Part shown: in pieces, positions 26,385 to 33,510 of the stretch
Numbering within the stretch: the stretch's first letter is position 1
Layout of the letters: the number at the start of each line of letters is the position of its first letter
Program-made: the position numbers and the translations under genes
NCBI GenBank assembly: GCA_002304345.1
Contig: NEUU01000018.1
Location: 1 to 64,000 of the forward strand
Source: Verrucomicrobia bacterium Tous-C9LFEB
Lineage (GTDB): Bacteria; Verrucomicrobiota; Verrucomicrobiia; Methylacidiphilales; UBA1321
Reading direction: 5' to 3'
DNA length: 64,000 nucleotides
Notes under the pieces: generated by a model
The model's input: the letters and a program-made list of their open reading frames with translations, nothing else
Database searches by the model: none
Told to the model about the DNA's origin: nothing

Positions 26385-26406
26385 AGACATCCACTCTGGA
26401 TGTCTC
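26384..26406 (+). terminator. Hairpin directly after ruvB
   Basis: GAGACATCCA, loop CTC, TGGATGTCTC forms a perfect 10-bp stem beginning at the last base of the ruvB stop codon region. It is followed by CTATTAC rather than a T-run, so it is a weak terminator candidate or an mRNA-stabilising hairpin. Confidence 0.45.
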
Positions 26407-26425
26407 CTATTACCCAATGACGGGC

Positions 26426-26460
26426 TTGACATGAGGTGGTCTTCTATTATACAAAAGTAT
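26426..26460 (+). promoter_or_regulatory. Predicted lexA promoter with a small dyad over the -10 region
   Basis: TTGACA (26426-26431), a 16-base spacer and TATACA (26448-26453) make a good sigma-70-type promoter. ATAC-AAAA-GTAT (26449-26460) is a perfect dyad with a 4-base centre that overlaps the -10 box and lies six bases before the lexA ATG. Because LexA usually represses itself, this dyad is a candidate LexA operator. It matches neither the E. coli nor the Bacillus consensus. Confidence 0.45.
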
Positions 26461-26465
26461 TAATT

Positions 26466-27101
26466 ATGAAAACCGCCGAACGCCGCTCCGGGGATTCACG
26501 CCAGATGGTACTGGATTTTATCGAAGCCTACGCCGACGAGAATCATCGCCCGCCGACGGTGCGGGAGATTCAGGAGCATTGCGGTTTCAAGAGCCCACGG
26601 GCGGTGTCGTACATCCTGGAAAAACTGGAGGCGACGAAGCTGATCATCCGGCAGGCACATTCGCGGGGGATTCAGTTGGTGAATCCGAAGAGTGCCGAGG
26701 ACGACGACGAGACGGTGCAGTTGCCGCTGTTCGATTCCATCCCGGCGGGTCTGCCGGACCGTTTCGACGGCAGCGAAGCGCCGCAGACGATGCGGTTTCT
26801 GCCGGCGACGCTGGGCATTGCCGATCCGCAACGGGCCTTCGCGGTGCGGGTGCGGGGCGATAGCATGCGCGACGCGGGTATTCTCTCCGGCGATACGGTG
26901 GTACTAGAGAAGAAGGAAGCGCGGTCGGGAGACATTGTGGCGGCATTGCTGGATGGCGAGAGCACGCTGAAACGCTTGGTGAAAGCCAATGGCGGTTACT
27001 TTTTGAAAGCGGAAAATCCGGATTACCCCAATCTGGAGCCGATCGAGGAATTGGCGATCCAGGGTGTGGTGGTCAGCGTGCTGCGCCGCATGGTGGCATG
27101 A
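26466..27101 (+). CDS. lexA: SOS repressor LexA
   Basis: LexA represses DNA-damage genes and cleaves itself when RecA is activated. The 211-residue protein has the N-terminal helix-turn-helix (RPPTVREIQEHCGFKSPRAV), the cleavage site Ala94-Gly95 (SIPAGLP), and the catalytic Ser133 (RGDSMRDAG) and Lys169 (ESTLKRLV). The frame extends 10 codons upstream, but the ATG at 26466 lies right behind the predicted promoter and fits the domain start. Next to ruvA and ruvB it forms a damage-response neighbourhood. Its stop codon coincides with the start of a dispersed repeat. Confidence 0.96.
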   Translation: MKTAERRSGDSRQMVLDFIEAYADENHRPPTVREIQEHCGFKSPRAVSYILEKLEATKLIIRQAHSRGIQLVNPKSAEDDDETVQLPLFDSIPAGLPDRFDGSEAPQTMRFLPATLGIADPQRAFAVRVRGDSMRDAGILSGDTVVLEKKEARSGDIVAALLDGESTLKRLVKANGGYFLKAENPDYPNLEPIEELAIQGVVVSVLRRMVA

Positions 27102-27179
27102 TGGGGGCTCTGCCCCCCCAAGCCCCCGCCAAGGGGTTCAACCCCTTTGGCGGGAGGTTTGGAGGACAGCGTCCTCCAA
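27099..27179. repeat. GGGGGC-type dispersed repeat, copy 1
   Basis: Beginning at the lexA TGA, the segment reads TGATGGGGGCTCTGCCCCCC, then AGCCCCCGCCAAGGGG, a short loop, CCCCTTTGGCGGG, AGGTTTGGAGGACAG and CGTCCTCCAA. It contains several nested hairpins. A second copy starts at the stop codon of the MECR-like gene (30393). The last 13 residues and stop of the minus-strand radical SAM gene are encoded inside it. Confidence 0.75.
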
Positions 27180-28808
27180 GATGGGCTCGGCGGGTCGGGC
27201 GGAATAGTTTGAGGACTGCATTTCGCCGCGGACGCATTGTCGCGCGTAGGTGATGAGGTGGTGCGCGACCATGGCGATCTGAAAGACGTTTTCCACGTTG
27301 CCCTGGCGTATCTGGGTCCAGGCCATTTTCCAGAATTCGGCGCGATAGGGGGAGCGGAGGCCGATGCGCCAGAGGATGCGGCCGAGGATGGCGATGCCGC
27401 GCCGGATATTGGGCCATGTGGCTTGCGCCAGCGGATTTTTCGGTTGAACGCGATTGGGATAGGTGTGGACGCAGTTGTAGTGGTAGCGGGCGTAGAGATT
27501 TTTGGCGTCGAAGACGTAGTCGATCACTTTTTTCCAGCGAGCTTCGACTTCTTCGTACGGGATAAGAAATTCGATATTGGAGTCGCGACCGTCGGCGTTG
27601 GGGAGCAGGCGTCCGGCTTTTTCCAGTCGATCATAAAGCGCCGTGTGAGGCAGGGCGTAGAGGATGTTCACCGTCATGATCGGGATATTGGAGTGATCGG
27701 CGAAATCCATGATCGCTTGCGGGGTGAGATCGGTGTCGGTGTCGAGCCCCATGATGATGCCCGAGGCGACTTCCATGCCGTAGCGGTTGAGCGTGTCGAC
27801 CGATTCCAGAATGGGGGCGCGCAGGTTTTGCCCCTTTTTCATGAACTTGAGCGCGCCGTGTTCGGGCGTCTCGATGCCGCAGAAGACATTGGTGAAAAAA
27901 GCTTCGCGCATCAGCTCGAGGATTTTGAGGTGCGAGGCGATGTTGAGTGTGGCTTCGCAGGAGAGGCGCACCTGGTAGTCGCGTTTTTTTTGCCACGCGA
28001 TGAGGTGCGGGAGAAGTTCCTGCGCGGCTTTGGGATTGCCGATGAAATTGTCGTCGACGAAGTAGACGGAGACGGCACCGCCGTCGGCGAGTTGGTCGAG
28101 TTCGTGGATGATCTGCTCGGGGGACTTGAGTCGTGGATTGCGACCGTAGAGACCGGGGATGTCGCAGAATTCGCAGGTGTAGGGACAGCCGCTGGAAAAT
28201 TGCACGCTGCCGAGCAAGTATTGCATCACATCGATGAGATGATAAGCGGGCGAGGGGAATTGCGTGAGCGGAAGCCGTTCGACGGTGCGGAGAATGAGTT
28301 GTTCACTGGGCCGCTCGATGGTGCGGTCGATGTATTCCCAGAGTCGCGTGGTGCTGTCTCCGGCCTCGCCGCAATGGAGGATGTCGGCTTCGGGATAGAA
28401 ATCGGGTGCGGAGGAAACGGAGGGACCGCCAAGGGCGATCAGTTTTCCGGCGGCGTGGGCGCGGCGACAGAGGTCGTTGATCTGGCCGCGCTGGATGTGC
28501 ATGCCGGAGGTGAGCACGACATCGGCCCACGCGAAATCCTCGGCGGTGACGGGGCGGATATTTTCGTCGATGAAGCGGACTTCCCATGCCTTGGGAACGA
28601 GCGCGGCGATGAGCAGGATGCCTTGCGGCGGCATGAAGCCTTTGACGTTGCCCATGAGCGGAAAGGCGTGGTTGAACGTGCCGAAGGATTGGCTGTAATG
28701 CGGAAACGCGCACAGGATGCGTCGCCGCTGGCGCGGTTGATACGGCTGCCACGGGGTGGAATCGGAAGCCTCCGGGGTCATAAGCTCAAAATTAGCATTG
28801 ATGTTCAT
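27138..28808 (-). CDS. B12-binding radical SAM protein with DUF4070-like C-terminus
   Basis: The 556-residue protein has a cobalamin-binding-like N-terminal domain (about residues 30-165), then a radical SAM core with Cys208, Cys212 and Cys215 (GCPYTCEFCDIPG). After that come about 200 residues of the DUF4070 type. Such enzymes use S-adenosylmethionine and usually methylcobalamin to modify unactivated carbons. HpnP (hopanoid C-2 methylase) shares this architecture, but no hopanoid gene is in the window, so the substrate is unknown. The C-terminal residues (LEDAVLQTSRQRG) come from the dispersed repeat at 27099-27179. It converges on lexA and diverges from hpt. Confidence 0.82.
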   Translation of the reverse strand: MNINANFELMTPEASDSTPWQPYQPRQRRRILCAFPHYSQSFGTFNHAFPLMGNVKGFMPPQGILLIAALVPKAWEVRFIDENIRPVTAEDFAWADVVLTSGMHIQRGQINDLCRRAHAAGKLIALGGPSVSSAPDFYPEADILHCGEAGDSTTRLWEYIDRTIERPSEQLILRTVERLPLTQFPSPAYHLIDVMQYLLGSVQFSSGCPYTCEFCDIPGLYGRNPRLKSPEQIIHELDQLADGGAVSVYFVDDNFIGNPKAAQELLPHLIAWQKKRDYQVRLSCEATLNIASHLKILELMREAFFTNVFCGIETPEHGALKFMKKGQNLRAPILESVDTLNRYGMEVASGIIMGLDTDTDLTPQAIMDFADHSNIPIMTVNILYALPHTALYDRLEKAGRLLPNADGRDSNIEFLIPYEEVEARWKKVIDYVFDAKNLYARYHYNCVHTYPNRVQPKNPLAQATWPNIRRGIAILGRILWRIGLRSPYRAEFWKMAWTQIRQGNVENVFQIAMVAHHLITYARQCVRGEMQSSNYSARPAEPILEDAVLQTSRQRG

Positions 28809-28834
28809 GAGGTCTAGTACTCATTGTAGGGAAA

Positions 28835-29389
28835 ATGAAATCCAGTGGCAAAATGCACGGTGCGGAAACAGTAGCGGGAGAGACGTTGATTTCGCAACGC
28901 GCCATTGCGCGGCGGGTGCGGGAGTTGGGCGTGGCCATCGAGAGTCACTACGCGAAGCGGAAGCCGGTCGTGCTGGGCTTGATGGACGGTGCGATCTTTT
29001 TTCTGGCGGATCTGCTGCGCGAATTGCCGCCGACGTACGAAGTGCGGTGCGTGCCGGTGAAGAGCTATCACGGCACCGCGTCGACGGGCAAGATCCGCGG
29101 GCTCGATGGCATCGAGAGGTCGTTCAAGGGGCGTGAGGTGTTGATCGTCGATGACGTGCTCGATACCGGACTGACCCTCGCGTCGGTGCGGGAGCGGCTG
29201 CTCAAGCTCGGCGCAAAGCGGGTGGATATCTGCGTGCTCGTCAGCAAGCGCAAGGTGCGCCACAAGGCGGTGCGGGCGCGCTGGGTCGGATTTGAAATCG
29301 ACGATCATTTTATTATTGGCTACGGTCTGGATTACGACGGGCTGTATCGCGGCTTGCCGGATGTGCAAATTTTGACTGAAAAACCTTAA
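28835..29389 (+). CDS. hpt: Hypoxanthine phosphoribosyltransferase
   Basis: Hpt salvages hypoxanthine and guanine using PRPP. The 184-residue protein shows the PRPP-binding motif VLIVDDVLDTGLTL, the GLMDGAIFFLADLLREL segment, the flexible-loop SYHGTASTG and the base-binding WVGFEIDDHFIIGYGLDY block. All are canonical for HPRT. The start is ATG 28835; a second Met (residue 7) is possible. It is followed 19 bases later by the MECR-like gene. Confidence 0.94.
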   Translation: MKSSGKMHGAETVAGETLISQRAIARRVRELGVAIESHYAKRKPVVLGLMDGAIFFLADLLRELPPTYEVRCVPVKSYHGTASTGKIRGLDGIERSFKGREVLIVDDVLDTGLTLASVRERLLKLGAKRVDICVLVSKRKVRHKAVRARWVGFEIDDHFIIGYGLDYDGLYRGLPDVQILTEKP

Positions 29390-29408
29390 CCCCTCTTTCT
29401 GATTTTTT

Positions 29409-30395
29409 ATGAACAAAACTCTCGTCATCTCCTACTCTGAACACGGCAAAGCGCATGAAGTTGCTCGCGTCGAAGAACAAAATTTACCGCCCGTAGGTCC
29501 GACGCAGGTGCTCATCGAGGTGAAACTCGCGATGATCAACCCGAGCGACGTGAACACTCTGGAGGGCACGTACGCCACGTTGCCGCCGTTGCCCGCCGTG
29601 GGTGGTCGCGAGTCGGTCGGCGTGGTGGCCGAGGTTGGTTCTGCGGTGAAGAATCTCAAGGTTGGTCAATGGGTGCAGCCGCCGCAATCGCTCGGCGCGT
29701 GGCGTCAGGCCGTAGTCGCGGAAGCCGCCGAGGTGGTGCCGTTCCCGGAAGGGCTGTCGCTGGAACAGGCGGCGATGCTGAGTGTGAATCCGGCCACGGC
29801 GTACCTGATGCTGTCGGAATTTGTGAAGCTGAACGCGGGCGATTTTTTTATCCAGAATGCGGGGAATTCCGGCGTGGGCCGGTGCGCGATCGAGATCGCG
29901 AAGGCGCGGGGCTTGAAGTCGATCAATCTGGTGCGTCGCGAGGAATTGATTCCCGAACTGAAGGCGCTCGGAGCGGATGACGTGGTGCTGGATGATGATA
30001 ATCTCCGTCACAAGCTGAAAGAGATCACCGCTGGCGCGCCGATCAAACTGGCGCTCAATACGGTGGGCGGCGACAGTTCGTTCCGCATGAGCTTCGCGCT
30101 CGCGCCGGGCGGTGCGATGGTGACGTACGGCGGCATGAGCAAGCAGCCGGTTCGCGTGGGCACCGGACTTCTGATTTTCAAGGATATCCAACTTCGCGGT
30201 TTCTGGGTGTCGCGCTGGTACAAGAAGGCGTCGCGCGAACAGGTGACGCAACTCTGGGAAGAGTTGGCGGTGCTGGCTCGCAAGGGCGCGTTCTGCGTGC
30301 CGATCGAAAAACGTTACCCGCTCTCGGAAGCCAAAGCGGCGCTCGAACATGCCCAGCAAAGTTCGCGTGGCGGCAAGATCGCTTTTCAGCTATGA
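29409..30395 (+). CDS. MDR-family enoyl-thioester reductase (MECR/Etr1-like)
   Basis: The 328-residue zinc-free medium-chain reductase has MINPSDVNTLEGTY, LPAVGGRESVGVV, the VNPATAYLML segment and the Rossmann stretch FIQNAGNSGVGRCAIEIAK. These match mitochondrial 2-enoyl-ACP reductase MECR/Etr1 more than typical quinone oxidoreductases. It probably reduces 2-enoyl thioesters with NADPH in fatty-acid synthesis or a related route. The stop codon TGA at 30393 is the first part of a dispersed repeat. Substrate assignment is by resemblance. Confidence 0.82.
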   Translation: MNKTLVISYSEHGKAHEVARVEEQNLPPVGPTQVLIEVKLAMINPSDVNTLEGTYATLPPLPAVGGRESVGVVAEVGSAVKNLKVGQWVQPPQSLGAWRQAVVAEAAEVVPFPEGLSLEQAAMLSVNPATAYLMLSEFVKLNAGDFFIQNAGNSGVGRCAIEIAKARGLKSINLVRREELIPELKALGADDVVLDDDNLRHKLKEITAGAPIKLALNTVGGDSSFRMSFALAPGGAMVTYGGMSKQPVRVGTGLLIFKDIQLRGFWVSRWYKKASREQVTQLWEELAVLARKGAFCVPIEKRYPLSEAKAALEHAQQSSRGGKIAFQL

Positions 30396-30553
30396 TGGGG
30401 GCGCTGCCCCCAGACCCCCGCCAAAGGGAATGATTCCCTTTGGAAACCCCAACTTGCGTTTTGCTTTTTTCCGCAGCGGAAAAAAGCAAAACGCAAAGCT
30501 GAGGCTTCAAGAAGATCATCGCCTTGGCAGGAGGTTTGAGAACAGAGTCATCC
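30393..30553. repeat. GGGGGC-type dispersed repeat, copy 2, interrupted
   Basis: This copy matches 27099-27179 at both ends: TGATGGGGGCGCTGCCCCCA with CCCCCGCCAAAGGG on the left, and GGCAGGAGGTTTGAGAACAG with AGTCATCCAA on the right. It carries about 80 extra bases in the middle. The extra part holds the 43-bp palindrome at 30454-30496. Confidence 0.68.
30454..30496. repeat. Perfect 43-bp palindrome
   Basis: Left arm 30454-30474 (TTGCGTTTTGCTTTTTTCCG plus C) and right arm 30476-30496 are exact inverted copies around a single A at 30475. As RNA it would form a 19- to 20-bp hairpin; as DNA it is cruciform-prone. It contains no long T-run outside the stem. Confidence 0.85.
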
Positions 30554-30562
30554 AATAATCTT

Positions 30563-32020
30563 ATGAATAATGAGCCTCGTATCCGGTTGTATCAGTACGC
30601 GCACAGCCCGTATTGCATTCCAATTGAATGGATGTTGCGTCATTCGGGAGTGCCGTACGAGGTGGTGAATCTCAATATTTGCGAGCCGTCGCCGGTGGTG
30701 ATGCTGACGAAGGGGCAATATTATCAGGTGCCTGTGATTGAGGATTTGCTCTCGCGCGAGACGATTTGGGAGCAGACGGAGGGCGGTCAGGATGTGGCGC
30801 GTCACATTGACATGATCGGCCAGTTGAAATTATTCCCGCAGAATCAGGCGGGGCTGCAGCAGGTGATCACGCATTACATCGAGAACGATTGCGAGGGCGC
30901 GGGATTCAAGATCGGCGATGCCTATTGGGAAAGCTGGATCAAGACGGATCTGGAGCGTGGCCTTTTTCGCCGTCATAAGGAACGTAAATTCGGAGCCGGT
31001 TGCCTGGAATTATGGCGACGCGATGTGCTGGAGCTGACGGCGGAATTTATCCGCAAGATCAAGCCGTTCGAGCAGCGGCTGACCCAGACGCCGTTCCTGC
31101 TGGGGGATCGGCAGACGTACGCGGACTATGCGCTCTCGGGTGTGATCGGAAATTATTTGTACTGTGGCGTCACGTCGTTGCCGTCGGATTTTGTCATGCT
31201 GAACGCGTGGTATGAAAAGGTGAAGAAGGGCGAATTCCCCAAGACGCTCGACGAGATTCAATCCGCCTCGGCGGAGCAATTCGGCAAGCAGAGCGAACGT
31301 TACGGCAAGGACCACATTCTCGCCAACGTGGCGGATGTGGAGGCGGCGATCAAGCCGCTCAACATCAAGCCCGGTCGCAAGGCGCTCGACGTCGCGACGG
31401 GGGGCGGTCACACAGCAGTATACTTGGCCTCGCAGGGACTGGATGTCACGGCGAGCGATATCACGCCCGCGATGCTGCAGCGCACGGGCGAACTGGCCGC
31501 GGAGCGCGGAGTGACAGTGACGTTGAAGGAGCATCCCGCGGAAGCGTTGCCGTACGAGGATGCGACGTTCGATATCGTGACGTGCCGCGTGGCGCCGCAT
31601 CATTTCAGCGATCCGCAGAAGTTCGTGGCGGAGTCATCGCGGGTGTTGAAGATGTACGGTCATTTCGTGGTGATCGATGGCGTGGTGCTGGATGATCACC
31701 CGGAGGCGGGCGATTGGCTCAATGAGCTGGAGAAGCTGCGCGATCCGAGCCACGTGAAATTGCGCCGTCCCCGGGACTGGAAGCAGTGGTGTCAACTGGC
31801 CGGGCTGACGGTCTCGAAGTGCGAGCTGCAGTCGTTGAAGATGCCGGATATCAATTGGTATCTCGAGGTGGCCAATACGCCGGAGGAGAATCGCAAGAAG
31901 GTGCTGGAGATGGTCGCCCGCGTGCCGAGCTTCATCCGCGAGGTGTACCGGATCGGTCAGGAAGACGGCAAGATCGTCTGGTACTGGCCCCGCATGACCT
32001 TGGTCGCCGGAAAAGTGTGA
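30563..32020 (+). CDS. Glutathione-transferase-like / SAM methyltransferase fusion
   Basis: The 485-residue protein joins two folds. Residues 1-80 are a thioredoxin-like GST N-domain (YQYAHSPYCIPIEWMLRHSG, YYQVPVIED), and 80-225 an all-helical GST C-domain (LTQTPFLLGDRQTYADYALS). Residues about 250-485 are a class I methyltransferase with the SAM loop ALDVATGGGHTAVYLA (near 275-290), ASDITPAML and a UbiE-like AEALPYEDATFDIVTCRVA block. The methyl acceptor is unknown; the GST part may bind glutathione or a thiol substrate. The start ATG 30563 lies just beyond the repeat; the open frame upstream to 30524 is repeat sequence. Confidence 0.85.
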   Translation: MNNEPRIRLYQYAHSPYCIPIEWMLRHSGVPYEVVNLNICEPSPVVMLTKGQYYQVPVIEDLLSRETIWEQTEGGQDVARHIDMIGQLKLFPQNQAGLQQVITHYIENDCEGAGFKIGDAYWESWIKTDLERGLFRRHKERKFGAGCLELWRRDVLELTAEFIRKIKPFEQRLTQTPFLLGDRQTYADYALSGVIGNYLYCGVTSLPSDFVMLNAWYEKVKKGEFPKTLDEIQSASAEQFGKQSERYGKDHILANVADVEAAIKPLNIKPGRKALDVATGGGHTAVYLASQGLDVTASDITPAMLQRTGELAAERGVTVTLKEHPAEALPYEDATFDIVTCRVAPHHFSDPQKFVAESSRVLKMYGHFVVIDGVVLDDHPEAGDWLNELEKLRDPSHVKLRRPRDWKQWCQLAGLTVSKCELQSLKMPDINWYLEVANTPEENRKKVLEMVARVPSFIREVYRIGQEDGKIVWYWPRMTLVAGKV

Positions 32021-32067
32021 TGAACTGGAGCGCGGTTCCAAACTACCGCGTCCGAGAGGATTGAACC

Positions 32068-32727
32068 CTATTTGGCTAGGTTGGGCTCGAGCTGGACGGC
32101 GCGTTTCATGGCGGCGTCGGCTTCGATGTTTTCCCCGAGGGCTTTGCGTACGAGGCTGAGGCCGTACCAGGCGCGGGAATAGGTAGGCTCGATTTTCACG
32201 GCGGCGAGGAAACATTCGCGTGCGTCCGGATATTTGCCTTGAGCGGCGTAGCAATTGCCGAGGCTATACCACGCTCCGGCGAAGCGGGGATCGATGGTGG
32301 TGGCTTTTTTGTAGGCTTCTTCCGCGTCGTTGTAGCGTTTCATCGCGCGGCAGGTGTTGCCGAGGTTGGACCAAGCCCCGGCGTACTTGGCATTCACGGT
32401 GACGGCTTTGCGGTAGCAGTCGAAAGCTTCGGGGTACTCACGCAACTTGAAATGGAGCAGGCCCAGGTTGTTCCAGGCCTTGGCGGACATGGCGTTGATA
32501 CCGACGACGCGTTCGAGAGCCGCTTTTTCGACATCCGTCTGCCCCGCTCGCTTCGCGGCAATGGCGAGATCGTACCAGGCGCGGGCGTCGCCCGTGTGGG
32601 CGTTGGCGTAGTCGACGTAACGCTTCAGTTGTTGGGGTGTGACGGTGGTCGGCGCGGCGGCGGTCAGAGAATCGGCACTGCCGAGCAGAACCAAGGCAAG
32701 GAGGAGGAGGGGGCGCAGGTGATTCAT
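32068..32727 (-). CDS. Exported TPR-repeat protein
   Basis: The 219-residue product has a signal peptide (LLLLALVLLGS, cleavage near TAAA) and about five tetratricopeptide repeats with the W-x-x-L-G pattern (AWNNLGLLHFKL, AWSNLGNTCRAM, AWYSLGNCYAAQ, AWYGLSLVRKAL). TPRs mediate protein contacts; here the protein is expected in the periplasm or at the outer membrane. Its start overlaps the end of the small lipoprotein gene by 4 bases, so the pair is translationally coupled. Partner unknown. Confidence 0.85.
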   Translation of the reverse strand: MNHLRPLLLLALVLLGSADSLTAAAPTTVTPQQLKRYVDYANAHTGDARAWYDLAIAAKRAGQTDVEKAALERVVGINAMSAKAWNNLGLLHFKLREYPEAFDCYRKAVTVNAKYAGAWSNLGNTCRAMKRYNDAEEAYKKATTIDPRFAGAWYSLGNCYAAQGKYPDARECFLAAVKIEPTYSRAWYGLSLVRKALGENIEADAAMKRAVQLEPNLAK

Positions 32728-32990
32728 GGTTGCGAGCTGGGTGGGCCGAAGTCGACTTCTTCGTAGTTATAGATACCGCCGTAGGGATCGAAGCCGGTGC
32801 CGACTTCCTCGCTTTTCACGACGTCGGCGCCTTGAATACCGTACGGACCGGAGGGATCTCCATACACGTTGCCGCCATACTCGCCGGACGGGGCGGTACA
32901 GCCCGCGAGCCAGAAGGTGACGGAACCGAGGAGGATCGATCGGATGAAAATCACAAGGCAGAGGGTGCGGACAGATCGCGATTTGGTCAA
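32724..32990 (-). CDS. Small lipoprotein
   Basis: The 88-residue product has a signal sequence with lipobox LAGC (the Cys near residue 31) followed by a short Gly/Tyr/Pro-rich mature part ending GPPSSQP. It should be lipid-anchored. It is the first gene of a two-gene unit with the TPR protein. No family is recognised. Confidence 0.7.
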   Translation of the reverse strand: MTKSRSVRTLCLVIFIRSILLGSVTFWLAGCTAPSGEYGGNVYGDPSGPYGIQGADVVKSEEVGTGFDPYGGIYNYEEVDFGPPSSQP

Positions 32991-33061
32991 GCGCGGGAAG
33001 CACGGTCACTTGCGTTCCGGTGGGGATGGTGCCATGTTGAGCGCGGTTCCACCCACTAATT

Positions 33062-33415
33062 ATGAGCCGATCTCTTTCCTCAGGACTAAAGAAGGCCGGT
33101 ATTGCCGGCGCGAAGAAACATCTGTTTCTGTGCCTCGGCCCGGACTGCTGTTCGCCCCGGGAAGGGGAGAAGGTGTGGGATTTTCTGAAGTCGGAATCGA
33201 AGGATCTGCACCTGGAAGTGATGCGGACGAAGGTTGGTTGCTTCCGGATTTGCACGCGGGGACCGTGGCTGGTGGTGTACCCGGAGGGGATTTGGTATGC
33301 GCAGGTAACGGTCGAACGTTGCCGACGGATTTTGATGGAGCACATTCTCGGTGGAAAGCCGGTTACCGAGTGGATTGTGGCGGAAAACGATCTGGGTAGA
33401 CCTACCAAAATGTAG
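33062..33415 (+). CDS. Thioredoxin-like (2Fe-2S) ferredoxin
   Basis: The 117-residue protein has the four Cys of thioredoxin-like [2Fe-2S] ferredoxins spaced as HLFLCLGPDCC near residue 24, then VGCFRICTRGP about 35 residues later, and the GPWLVVYPEGIWYAQVT strand typical of this family. It probably carries one electron in the cytoplasm; the partner is unknown. It stands alone between the lipoprotein (divergent) and the NDP kinase. Confidence 0.85.
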   Translation: MSRSLSSGLKKAGIAGAKKHLFLCLGPDCCSPREGEKVWDFLKSESKDLHLEVMRTKVGCFRICTRGPWLVVYPEGIWYAQVTVERCRRILMEHILGGKPVTEWIVAENDLGRPTKM

Positions 33416-33468
33416 GCCCGAAAGGTCATTCAGTATAACCCCGGCTTTTTGATTAATAAGATTTATCG

Positions 33469-33497
33469 TTGACGTGGCGAACGCACGTCCTTACGTT
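33469..33497 (+). promoter_or_regulatory. Possible promoter of the NDP kinase gene
   Basis: TTGACG (33469-33474), 17 bases, TACGTT (33492-33497). The predicted transcript start would be only a few bases before the ATG at 33511, so the mRNA would be nearly leaderless. The -10 match is moderate. Confidence 0.35.
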
Positions 33498-33510
33498 GAT
33501 TGCCCTTTTT

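Noticed and set aside
27138..28808. Assignment as hopanoid methylase HpnP
   Set aside because: The architecture is shared but not diagnostic, and no hopanoid synthesis gene is present.
27237..28817. Plus-strand open frame (526 residues) antisense to the radical SAM gene
   Set aside because: The sequence is Val/Glu/Gly-biased without recognisable motifs, and the opposite strand has conserved Cys motifs.
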